Source of the DNA: Pseudomonadota bacterium
Lineage (GTDB): Bacteria > Pseudomonadota > Alphaproteobacteria > Sphingomonadales > Sphingomonadaceae
Assembly: GCA_023416515.1 (NCBI GenBank)
Contig: JAEZHP010000060.1
Coordinates: 1-53,864 of the forward strand
Direction: 5' to 3'
Length of the DNA stretch: 53,864 nt
Part shown: piece by piece, positions 42,410 through 52,037 of the stretch
How positions within the stretch are numbered: the stretch's first letter is position 1
How the letters are laid out: every line of letters begins with the position of its first letter
Notes under the pieces: model-generated
What the model was told of the DNA's origin: nothing
Databases searched by the model: none
Seen by the model: the letters and a program-made list of their open reading frames with translations, nothing else
Program-made: the position numbers and the translations under genes

Positions 42410-43359
42410 CGCGCCTTCTCCAGAAGCAGCTTGAGCGCGGCGATCGAGCGCGCCACGTCGTCGTTGGCGGACGGAAGTGCCCGGCGCAGGTTGATGAAGC
42501 CGTGAACGGTGCCCTTCATCTCGAGATAGACGGTGTCGACCCCGGCCTGGACCAGAGCGGCGGCATAGACCCGGCCCTGGTCGCGGATCGGGTCGAGGCC
42601 CGCGGTGGTGATGACGGTCGGCGGCATCCCTGCCGGCTCCTTGGCGAGCGGGGCGAAGCGCCAGTCCGACTTGTCGCCGGCATAGCATTTGTCGAACCAG
42701 TCCATGCTTCCGTTGCTGAGCAGATAGTCTTCGCCGAATTGCTTGCGGCACGGATAGAAGCGCGTCGGCTCGCTCGCCGGATAGATGGGCCATTGAGCGA
42801 GCACCGGCGCGGCCGCCGGCTCGTCGCGAAGCGCAAGGCTGACGACGATCGCGAAATTGCCGCCGGCGCTGTCGCCGAACGGCACCAGGCCGGTGACCTG
42901 CCGCTCCAGCGCCTCCGGGCTTCCGGCCAACCAGCGGGCCGCTGCGATCGAATCCTCGATTCCGGCAGGGAAGGGGTGTTCGGGTGCAAGCCGATAGTCC
43001 ACCGCCACCACCGGCAGGTCCATCTGCCGGGCGACTTCGGCGCAGAAGGGCTCGTGAGTGTCGAGGTCGCCGAGCACCCAGCCGCCGCCATGGTAGAAGA
43101 CCATCAGCGGCCCCGGCTCGCGGCTCTCGCGTGAGTCGTAAAGGCGCAGGCGGAGCGGTCCCCCCGGACCGTCCATCGTGAGATCGCGGATCACGGCCAG
43201 CTCGCCGACCGGCGCGTCCGCGACCTGGCGGGAGGTGTGAAGCATGTTGCGCGCGTCGGCGAGCGGCATCTCGAACGCCTTCTGGTTGGGCAGGGCGTTC
43301 ACGTAATTGAGGAAAGTCCGCACGTCGGGGCGGACATAGATGGGGGTCTCGTCGGGCAT
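42406..43359 (-). CDS. Alpha/beta-hydrolase, hormone-sensitive-lipase family esterase
   Basis: 317 aa. HGGG oxyanion motif (90-93), nucleophile GDSAGG (Ser164), Asp256 (GLDPIRDQG) and His286 (GTVHGFIN). A bacterial HSL/GDxAG-type esterase acting on short-chain esters. No signal peptide, so cytoplasmic. It leads the minus-strand run ending with rppH. Confidence 0.92.
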   Translation of the reverse strand: MPDETPIYVRPDVRTFLNYVNALPNQKAFEMPLADARNMLHTSRQVADAPVGELAVIRDLTMDGPGGPLRLRLYDSRESREPGPLMVFYHGGGWVLGDLDTHEPFCAEVARQMDLPVVAVDYRLAPEHPFPAGIEDSIAAARWLAGSPEALERQVTGLVPFGDSAGGNFAIVVSLALRDEPAAAPVLAQWPIYPASEPTRFYPCRKQFGEDYLLSNGSMDWFDKCYAGDKSDWRFAPLAKEPAGMPPTVITTAGLDPIRDQGRVYAAALVQAGVDTVYLEMKGTVHGFINLRRALPSANDDVARSIAALKLLLEKAR

Positions 43360-43454
43360 CGGGCTCTCGGGTCGCCTCGGAAAGCGCCTTCCCTAGGGGG
43401 CGTGGAGCAAGCCGTCGAGCCGGAGCCGGCCGTCGAGCGCTGCGGCGGCGGTCG

Positions 43455-43483
43455 TTGACATTGCGCCAAAGCAGGCATTTGAT
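43455..43483 (+). promoter_or_regulatory. Sigma-70-like promoter before lipoprotein gene
   Basis: TTGACA (43455-43460), 17-base spacer, TTTGAT (43478-43483), 29 bases before the lipoprotein ATG. The -35 is perfect, the -10 matches 4 of 6. Confidence 0.45.
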
Positions 43484-43512
43484 GGGCTCACAGCTACGGG
43501 AGGGGGTTCTCG

Positions 43513-44151
43513 ATGGTTGCGATCTCGATCAAGGCGTTGATCCTGGCTCCGGCGGCCGTTCTCGCGGTCGCCTTTCTTGCATCGTGCGGTAGCGACGGCG
43601 GCAGCGATGCCACGGGCAATTCGGCGGGCGGGGCCGCCGCTCCCAGCGCCCAGGCGAGCCCGCTCTTCCCGGACAATTTCAAGGGCGTGTGCTCCGGCGC
43701 GACGGTGTCGGCCGCGACCGCCTATGACCCGGCGGGAACGACTCACAAGGCGCTCTATTTCGCGACCTATGAAGACGACCTCACCGACCGATCGAGCTCG
43801 CTGCCGCCCGATTGGACGGTGCAATTCTCGCCCGAAGGAGATGCGCTGAGAGCCATCGATCTCGTGGTTTGCGCAAGGCGAACGGCGGCGCGCGAGGCGA
43901 AGGTCTGCGACGGCTATCAAAGCCGCGGCAGCGACACCCAAAACAGGGTGCGCTGGCACACCGCGACCTACGAGCTGTCGGTCAGGGAGGCGCGGACGGG
44001 CCGCGAGCTCGCGAAGACGACTGCGGAGGCGACCGATTCCGATTGCCCGATGTTCATGAACTTCGACGGCGACTCGGACACTGTCGACGCCTACGCGTCC
44101 CTGCCGGATTCGACGGTGGCCGATTTCGTGAGACCGCACATCGCCCACTGA
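43513..44151 (+). CDS. Hypothetical lipoprotein
   Basis: 212 aa. Signal and lipobox (VLAVAFLASCGS, Cys about 25), a Gly/Ser/Ala-rich linker, then a mature domain with several cysteines (KGVCSGAT, LVVCARR, AKVCDGY, DSDCPMF) that may form disulfides. No family recognised. A GGGAGGGGG ribosome-site-like run precedes the ATG. Confidence 0.75.
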   Translation: MVAISIKALILAPAAVLAVAFLASCGSDGGSDATGNSAGGAAAPSAQASPLFPDNFKGVCSGATVSAATAYDPAGTTHKALYFATYEDDLTDRSSSLPPDWTVQFSPEGDALRAIDLVVCARRTAAREAKVCDGYQSRGSDTQNRVRWHTATYELSVREARTGRELAKTTAEATDSDCPMFMNFDGDSDTVDAYASLPDSTVADFVRPHIAH

Positions 44152-44182
44152 CAGGGGGCGGTCTCGACGCTAGTTCGGCGGG

Positions 44183-45103
44183 GTGATCGCGGTCGTCCAT
44201 CATCCCGACTACGTCCTGCCGTCCGCCTACGCGCCGACTCCCAAGGCGAACAAGAATGCCCTGATCCGCGATGCGCTGCTCGGCTGCGGCGCGGCGCTGG
44301 AGTGGATCGAGCCCGAGCCGATGCCGCTGGACTGGCTGAGCGCGGTCCATTGCCCGGACTATGTCGCGGAGGTCGTCGAGGCTCGGGTGCCCGCGCACAA
44401 GGAACGGCGCATCGGCTTCCCAATCACTCCGCCGGTGGCGCTTCGCTCGCAGCTCGTCCCAGGCGGAACCTACGCCGCGGCTCTGGCGGCGAAGGAGCGT
44501 GGCTTCGCCGCCAATACGGGCGGCGGAAGCCACCATGCGCTCTACGACAGCGGCGCCGGCTATTGCGTGTTCAACGACCTCGCCGTCGCCGCGATACGGC
44601 TGCTGGGTGAAGGCCAGGCACGACGCGTGTTGATCGTCGACTGCGACGTTCACCAGGGCGACGGCACCGCCGCGCTCACCGCCGGCCACCCCGACATCGC
44701 GACCTTTTCCATCCACGCCGAGCGCAACTTCCCGGTGCGCAAGGCGCGCTCGACGGTGGACGTCGCTCTTCCCGACGGAACCGAGGACTCCGAATATCTC
44801 CGGCAACTCGAGCATCACCTCGTTCCGCTGGTCGACGCCTTCGCGCCGGACCTCATCCTCTATCAGGCCGGAGTCGATCCGCTTGCCGACGACCGGCTCG
44901 GGCGGCTTTCGCTCACCCAGGACGGCATCGACCGCCGCGACCGGCTTGTTGCATCTCTGGCACAGTCACGCCTCATTCCTCTGGCGAGCACGCCGGGAGG
45001 GGGCTATGGACCCGATTTGACGGAAATCGCACGGCGTCATGTGCGTTCTATCATGACGCTGGGAACGGTTTTCGCCGGCCCTCAAGTTGCGGTTCAGTTC
45101 TGA
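44183..45103 (+). CDS. Histone deacetylase family (AcuC/AphA-type) amidohydrolase
   Basis: 306 aa arginase/deacetylase fold. Active-site His pair in GGGSHHAL, zinc ligands in VDCDVHQGDGT and AGVDPLADD, and the catalytic Tyr in GGGYGPD. In bacteria such enzymes deacetylate acetyl-CoA synthetase, polyamines or aminosugars; substrate unknown. GTG start at 44183. It precedes the KOR genes by 71 bases. Confidence 0.92.
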   Translation: MIAVVHHPDYVLPSAYAPTPKANKNALIRDALLGCGAALEWIEPEPMPLDWLSAVHCPDYVAEVVEARVPAHKERRIGFPITPPVALRSQLVPGGTYAAALAAKERGFAANTGGGSHHALYDSGAGYCVFNDLAVAAIRLLGEGQARRVLIVDCDVHQGDGTAALTAGHPDIATFSIHAERNFPVRKARSTVDVALPDGTEDSEYLRQLEHHLVPLVDAFAPDLILYQAGVDPLADDRLGRLSLTQDGIDRRDRLVASLAQSRLIPLASTPGGGYGPDLTEIARRHVRSIMTLGTVFAGPQVAVQF

Positions 45104-45174
45104 AACGCTACCTTGACGCCAAACCGGCCGCGCCGCACGAGGCGCCCGAGAACCGAAAGCTGGACATTTCTTTC

Positions 45175-47048
<1,874 letters not shown>

Positions 47049-47052
<4 letters not shown>

Positions 47053-47126
47053 ACCCACCCCGCCTGATTCCGCTCGTCGCGATGCTCGCCGTGGTCGTCG
47101 TGCTGATCTATTATCTGTGGAGCTGA
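47049..47126 (+). CDS. 25-residue single-pass membrane microprotein between korA and korB
   Basis: 25 aa. ATG overlaps the korA TGA by 4 bases; the stop lies 4 bases before korB's ATG. After MNPPR comes a hydrophobic helix (IPLVAMLAVVVVLIYYL) with a WS end, a plausible transmembrane segment. The korB ribosome site GGAG is inside its last codons, so its translation could affect korB. Coding status is inferred from coupling and composition only. Confidence 0.55.
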
Positions 47127-47130
47127 TTTG

Positions 47131-48156
47131 ATGACCGAGATGGTCAAGCTGACGGCGAAGGACTTCGCCACCGACCAGGAGGTCCGCTGGTGCCCCGGCT
47201 GCGGCGACTATGCCGTTCTGAAGGCGGTGCAGCGCACGCTTCCTGAGATCGGCGTGGACCCCTCCAAGACCGTGTTCATCTCGGGCATCGGCTGCTCGAG
47301 CCGCTTTCCCTATTATATGGAGACCTACGGCTTCCACACGATCCACGGCCGGGCGCCGACGATCGCGACCGGAGTGAAGCTCGCCAATCCCGAGCTCGAC
47401 GTGTGGATCATCACCGGCGACGGCGATGCTCTGTCGATCGGCGGCAACCACACGATGCACGTGCTTCGCCGCAACCTCGACTGCCAGATCCTGCTGTTCA
47501 ACAACGAGATCTATGGGCTCACCAAGGGTCAATATTCGCCGACTTCGCGGGTCGGCACGCGCTCGCCCTCAACCCCGTTCGGCTCGGTCGACCGTCCGGT
47601 GAGCCCGTCCGCATTCGCGCTCGGTTCCGGCGCGCGCTTCGTCGCGCGCGGGATCGACGTTCACAAGAACCTGCCCGCGGTGCTGAAGGCGGCTCACGCG
47701 CACCGCGGTGCGTCGTTCGTCGAGATCTACCAGAATTGCATCGTCTATAATGACGACGTGTTCGCGCCGTTCACGGCCAAGGAGAATGCCGGCAACCAGC
47801 TGTGGCTCGAGGCCGGGCAGCCGATGCTGTTCGCCGCCGGCACCAAGGGCATCACTCTCGACCGGGAGCTTCTCTGCCTCAAGATCGTCGACGTGGTCGA
47901 CGGCGACTGGCAGTCGGCCGGGGTCATCGTCCACGACCCGGCCAATCGCGGAGTCGCGCACATGCTGGTCGAGATGCCGATCGGCCAGGGCTGGCCCGTT
48001 GCCCTGGGGGTTCTCTACGAGGACCCGGCGCCGACCTTCGAGAGCGCCATCATCGAGCAGAATCGCGCACTGAGCGACGGCAAGACCCCGGATCTCCAGG
48101 CCTTGGTCGCCAAGGGCCAGACCTGGGAGGTCTTCAAGGAGCCGCGCGAGATCTGA
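47131..48156 (+). CDS. korB: 2-oxoacid:ferredoxin oxidoreductase beta subunit
   Basis: 341 aa. TPP-binding subunit: GDGDALSIGGNH, with CPGCG, GIGCSSR and QNCIVYND supplying four cysteines expected to hold one [4Fe-4S] cluster, and FNNEIYGLTKGQ at the TPP site. The ATG at 47131 has GGAG 8 bases upstream. The stop overlaps the next gene as TGATG. Confidence 0.95.
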   Translation: MTEMVKLTAKDFATDQEVRWCPGCGDYAVLKAVQRTLPEIGVDPSKTVFISGIGCSSRFPYYMETYGFHTIHGRAPTIATGVKLANPELDVWIITGDGDALSIGGNHTMHVLRRNLDCQILLFNNEIYGLTKGQYSPTSRVGTRSPSTPFGSVDRPVSPSAFALGSGARFVARGIDVHKNLPAVLKAAHAHRGASFVEIYQNCIVYNDDVFAPFTAKENAGNQLWLEAGQPMLFAAGTKGITLDRELLCLKIVDVVDGDWQSAGVIVHDPANRGVAHMLVEMPIGQGWPVALGVLYEDPAPTFESAIIEQNRALSDGKTPDLQALVAKGQTWEVFKEPREI

Positions 48157-48605
48157 TGCTCGGGCTGCTGCTGCTCGCCCAGTCGGTGGCCGTTCCCGCC
48201 GCTTCCCCGCATCGCGGGCAACCCGCGCCTTCGCCAGGAGCGCCGTTGACCCTGGTCGTTGCGGACGCTGTCGAGCAGACCGACCCGCGGCCTCTTTGCG
48301 ACGAGCCTCACTGTACCTCGATGTTCCTCGGCCGCTTCGAGAACGCGCGGGTGCTTTCGGGAGCCGACCTGCCTGGGTCGTTCAACGCGCGGCTGGAGAT
48401 GGGCTCACCCTTCATCTCCCGCTACCGGCTCGTCCTGATTGTCGAGCAGCGCCCGGGCGAGGAGTCCGTCGTTCACGCCGTGGCCGGCTTCAACAGCCGA
48501 ACCGGTGTCGCCTGTTTCGAACGCTCCGATACTGACGGACTGGGCTGGGTCCCGACGGGCGCAGGCATCACCGCCGAGCGCGGGGAGATCTGCGTCACCG
48601 AATGA
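48156..48605 (+). CDS. Secreted hypothetical protein coupled to korB
   Basis: 149 aa. Signal peptide (MLGLLLLAQSVAVPAAS) and a mature beta-rich domain with cysteines at RPLCDEPHCTSM, GVACFER and GEICVTE. No family recognised. One-base overlap with korB (TGATG) suggests cotranslation, but a functional link is not evident. Confidence 0.78.
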   Translation: MLGLLLLAQSVAVPAASPHRGQPAPSPGAPLTLVVADAVEQTDPRPLCDEPHCTSMFLGRFENARVLSGADLPGSFNARLEMGSPFISRYRLVLIVEQRPGEESVVHAVAGFNSRTGVACFERSDTDGLGWVPTGAGITAERGEICVTE

Positions 48606-48611
48606 AGGAAC

Positions 48612-49334
48612 TCAGGCCGCCGGTTTCTCCACGACGAGACGGCGGCCCGTCTCGAAGTCTTCCTCGAGCAGCTTGAGGATCGCGTTGGCGACATCAGCGG
48701 GCTGCTTGATTGTCGTGGGGTCCTCGCCGGGGAAGGCGCGCGTGCGCATCACGGTCGCGGTCGCGCCGGGATCGACGAGGGCGACACGGATGTTGGAGAT
48801 TTTCTGGACCTCGTCGGCATAGCTTAGAGCCAAAGTCTCGAGCGCCGCCTTGGATGCGGCATAGGCGCCCCAGAAGGCGCGGGGGCGGGTGCCAACGCTC
48901 GACGTCACCGCGAGCAGCCGAGCCGCCTCGCTTCGCCGCAGGAGCGGATCGAAGGCAGCGATCATCGCCTGGTTGGCGAGAAGGTTCAGCGTCAGGACCT
49001 TGCTGAACTCCTTGGCGTCGATCTGCGGAACCGGAGTTAGCGTGCCAAGCATCGCCGCGTTGAGTAGGAGGATGTCGAGCGAGCCCCAACGCTCCGCGAC
49101 CGCCGTCGCGAGACGGGCGATGCTGTCGTTCTGGGTAAGGTCCATCGGTGCGATCGTCGCGGTGCCGCCGGCGGCGTGGATCTTCTCCTCGACGCCCTCG
49201 AGGTCTTCGGCGGTGCGGCCGGTGAGGATGACGTGCGCGCCGGCCGCTCCAAGCGCCTCGGCGGTAGCGGCGCCGATGCCGCGGCTCGCGCCAGTGACGA
49301 GGGCGGTGCGGCCCTCGAACTTACGATCGGTCAT
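48612..49334 (-). CDS. SDR family NAD(P)-dependent oxidoreductase
   Basis: 240 aa. NAD(P)-binding TGASRGIGAA (15-24), NAA near residue 92, catalytic Ser in TSSVG and Tyr-Lys in YAASK. Acts as an alcohol dehydrogenase/ketoreductase of unknown substrate. It follows purF on the same strand, an order seen in other alphaproteobacteria, across a REP-like repeat. Confidence 0.92.
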   Translation of the reverse strand: MTDRKFEGRTALVTGASRGIGAATAEALGAAGAHVILTGRTAEDLEGVEEKIHAAGGTATIAPMDLTQNDSIARLATAVAERWGSLDILLLNAAMLGTLTPVPQIDAKEFSKVLTLNLLANQAMIAAFDPLLRRSEAARLLAVTSSVGTRPRAFWGAYAASKAALETLALSYADEVQKISNIRVALVDPGATATVMRTRAFPGEDPTTIKQPADVANAILKLLEEDFETGRRLVVEKPAA

Positions 49335-49346
49335 TGTGAACCCATT

Positions 49347-49432
49347 CCGTCATGCTGAACTTGTTTCAGCATCCATTTTCGTGAGCCGCGCGATGCACGC
49401 AGATGAACCCTGAAACAAGTTCAGGGTGACGG
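49347..49432. repeat. Inverted repeat between purF and SDR genes
   Basis: Arms at about 49347-49372 and 49407-49432 share CTGAACTTGTTTCAG and its complement with flanking TGACGG, a common sphingomonad intergenic repeat. It can form a hairpin in the purF-SDR transcript. Confidence 0.85.
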
Positions 49433-49436
49433 TTTC

Positions 49437-50894
49437 CTATGCGTATTCGAGCTGATGCCGGCGCTCGGCGTCGTCATGATCCGTCAGAGTCGTCGGATAG
49501 TCGCCGGTGAAGCAGGCGTCGCAATAGCTCGGCCGCGCCGCCTGGCGGCTGCCGTCGCCGACCGCCCGGTAGAGCCCGTCGATCGACAGGAAGGCGAGGC
49601 TGTCGGCATGGATATGCTCGGCCATTCCCGGCACATCCATCTTGGCCGCGAGCAGCTTCTCGCGCTCGGGCGTGTCGACGCCGTAGAAGCAGCTGTGGCG
49701 GGTCGGCGGCGATGCGATGCGCATATGGACCTCAGCCGCGCCGGCCTCGCGAAGCATCTGAACGATCTTCATGCTGGTGGTGCCGCGGACGATCGAATCG
49801 TCGATGAGGACGATGCGCTTGCCGGTGATCAGCGCGCTGTTGGCGTTGTGCTTCAGCTTCACGCCGAGGTGGCGAACCTGGTCGCTCGGCTGGATGAAGG
49901 TGCGCCCGACATAATGCGAGCGGATGATCCCGAGCTCGAACGGGATGCCGCTTTCCTGAGCATAGCCGATCGCCGCGGGCACTCCGCTGTCCGGCACCGG
50001 CACGACCATGTCGGCCTCGACGGGATTCTCGCGCGCCAGCTCGGCGCCGATCTGCTTGCGCACCGTATAGACCGAGGTGCCGTCCACGACGCTGTCGGGC
50101 CTTGCGAAATAGACATGCTCGAAGATGCACGGCCGCGCCGGATGATCGCCGAACGGCCGCATCGAGCGGACGCCCTCGTCGTTGACGATGACCATCTCGC
50201 CGGGATCGACGGTGCGCAGGTAGGTCGCTCCGACCACGTCGAGCGCAACCGTCTCGCTCGCGAAGATGGTCGCATTGCCGAGCTTGCCCATGACGAGCGG
50301 CCGGATGCCGAGCGGGTCGCGGCAGGCGATTAGCCCCTCGTCGGTGAGGATGACGAGACTGTAGGCCCCCTCCACCCGGCGAAGAGCGTCGATCAGCCGG
50401 TCGAGAAGGCCGCGATATGTGGACGTGGCGACGAGGTGGATGATCACCTCGGTGTCGCTGGTCGACTGGAAGATCGAGCCGCGGCGGTTGAGCTCGGCGC
50501 GAAGGAACATCGCGTTGGAGATGTTGCCGTTATGGGCGACCGCGAAGCCGCCGTTGGCGAGGTCGGCGAACAGCGGCTGGACGTTGCGAAGCGCCGTCTC
50601 GCCGGTCGTTGCGTAGCGGACATGGCCGATCGCCGAGTGGCCCTGCAGCTTTGCAACGGCATTGGCGCGGCCGGCGAAGATGTCACCGACCTTGCCCATG
50701 TCGCGATGCGAGTGGAACTGCTTGCCGTCGAGGCTGGTGATTCCGGCCGCCTCCTGGCCGCGATGCTGAAGCGCGTGGAGACCGAGCGCTGCGACCGCTG
50801 CCGCGGTGTCGGCGCCCCAGATTCCGAAGACGCCGCACTCCTCGCGCAGCTTGTCTCCATAGGCGTCGAGATCGAAGGGATTGGTCGTCAGCAT
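49437..50894 (-). CDS. purF: Amidophosphoribosyltransferase
   Basis: 485 aa. First committed step of purine synthesis: PRPP plus glutamine to phosphoribosylamine. Nucleophile Cys20 (EECGVFG) would be exposed by cleavage of a 19-residue propeptide; PRPP loop VLIDDSIVRGTTS. Cysteines in RPCIFEH, HSCFYG and YCDACF match the [4Fe-4S] ligands of the B. subtilis type. ATG 50894 is chosen over the adjacent TTG. Confidence 0.97.
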   Translation of the reverse strand: MLTTNPFDLDAYGDKLREECGVFGIWGADTAAAVAALGLHALQHRGQEAAGITSLDGKQFHSHRDMGKVGDIFAGRANAVAKLQGHSAIGHVRYATTGETALRNVQPLFADLANGGFAVAHNGNISNAMFLRAELNRRGSIFQSTSDTEVIIHLVATSTYRGLLDRLIDALRRVEGAYSLVILTDEGLIACRDPLGIRPLVMGKLGNATIFASETVALDVVGATYLRTVDPGEMVIVNDEGVRSMRPFGDHPARPCIFEHVYFARPDSVVDGTSVYTVRKQIGAELARENPVEADMVVPVPDSGVPAAIGYAQESGIPFELGIIRSHYVGRTFIQPSDQVRHLGVKLKHNANSALITGKRIVLIDDSIVRGTTSMKIVQMLREAGAAEVHMRIASPPTRHSCFYGVDTPEREKLLAAKMDVPGMAEHIHADSLAFLSIDGLYRAVGDGSRQAARPSYCDACFTGDYPTTLTDHDDAERRHQLEYA

Positions 50895-51040
50895 CAACTA
50901 GCTTCCGTGGGCCCGAGCGGCGCTGTTCGAGTTACGTGCCTCGGCCTGTGCCGCCCCCAAGCGCCCAGGTCCATGTCAAATCATGACGCGGGCCATATGG
51001 CCTGTTGCGGCTGAACCTTCAATGAGGGCAGGAGACCCTC

Positions 51041-51499
51041 ATGCGAAACCGAGCGGCCCTCGCATTCCTGATCGCCGTTTCCGCCTGTAGTGGCCGAGAC
51101 GACAGTTCGAGCGGCAATGCGGCCGCTGGCGTGACCGCTCTGTACGAAGGCGGCCAGGCCGCGCGGCGCAATCAGCTGTGCCTGATCCAACGCGACGGAG
51201 CGACCCGCTTCGGACTGATCGTGTGGTCAGGTACGAGCAACAACAGCTGCACCGGGAAGGGCCGTGCAACCCAACAAGGCGAGCGGTTGTCGCTCGCGAT
51301 GGAAGGCGACGACACCTGCGTCATAGAGGCCCGGGTGGAAGGCGGGTCTATCAGCTTGCCTGCGAGCCTGCCGGAGGGCTGCGCTTATTATTGCGGTCCG
51401 GGTGTGACGATGACAGGCGCCAGCTTCGAGAGAAGTGGAAACAGCCCGGACGATGCGCGCCGTGCGGTCGATCTCGTCGGCGATCCCCTCTGCGGCTAG
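51041..51499 (+). CDS. Hypothetical lipoprotein
   Basis: 152 aa. Signal with lipobox AVSACSG (Cys about 16), then a small mature domain with cysteines in QLCLIQ, NSCTGKG, DTCVIE and GCAYYCGPG. No family recognised. AGGAG lies 8 bases before the ATG. Confidence 0.75.
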   Translation: MRNRAALAFLIAVSACSGRDDSSSGNAAAGVTALYEGGQAARRNQLCLIQRDGATRFGLIVWSGTSNNSCTGKGRATQQGERLSLAMEGDDTCVIEARVEGGSISLPASLPEGCAYYCGPGVTMTGASFERSGNSPDDARRAVDLVGDPLCG

Positions 51500-51530
51500 C
51501 CAACTGAGTCGCGCGAAGCCCGGGGGCCTC

Positions 51531-51552
51531 TTTACGTTGACGTGAACGTAAA
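51531..51552. promoter_or_regulatory. LiuR-type operator palindrome
   Basis: Perfect 8-base arms TTTACGTT and AACGTAAA around GACGTG, ending 14 bases before the MerR-family start. The ACGTNNACGT core resembles known sites of LiuR-like MerR regulators of branched-chain/acyl-CoA catabolism, so autoregulation and control of the acyl-CoA dehydrogenase gene are likely. Confidence 0.75.
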
Positions 51553-51566
51553 GTATCTCGGCGGCC

Positions 51567-52013
51567 ATGCCGAACTCCGCACTGCACGCCGATTTCCATC
51601 AGCACAGCGCCAGCACGGCGACCTATTCGATCACGGATTTGTGCACCGAGTTCGGAGTCACCCCGCGCGCGCTTCGTTTCTACGAGGACGAGGGGCTGAT
51701 CGCTCCTCAGCGCCAGGGGCTCGCGCGCATCTATTCCTGGCGTGACCGCGCTCGCCTCGCCTGGATCCTGCGCGGCAAGCGAGTCGGCTTCAGCCTCGCC
51801 GAGATCCGCGAGATGATCGACCTCTACGACAAGAATGACGGCCGCCAGGCACAGCGCCTGGTTACCCTCGAGAAGTGCCGTGGCCGAGTCGACGCGCTCA
51901 AGAAGCAGAAGCTCGATATCGACGCCACGATCGACGAGCTCGAGCGCTTCATCGCCATGGTCGAGGAAGCCGACGCCCAAAGCCCGCCTGCGCCGCGCGC
52001 CGCCCGCGGCTGA
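51567..52013 (+). CDS. MerR family transcriptional regulator, LiuR-like
   Basis: 148 aa. N-terminal MerR helix-turn-helix YSITDLCTEFGVTPRALRFYEDEGLI and wing (ARIYSWRDRARLAWIL), then a coiled-coil dimerisation helix (about 90-135) and no cysteines for metal sensing. Members next to acyl-CoA dehydrogenases sense acyl-CoA and repress catabolic genes. The operator is at 51531-51552. Confidence 0.9.
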   Translation: MPNSALHADFHQHSASTATYSITDLCTEFGVTPRALRFYEDEGLIAPQRQGLARIYSWRDRARLAWILRGKRVGFSLAEIREMIDLYDKNDGRQAQRLVTLEKCRGRVDALKKQKLDIDATIDELERFIAMVEEADAQSPPAPRAARG

Positions 52014-52037
52014 CGAACACCCAAAAAGGAAGAGAGA

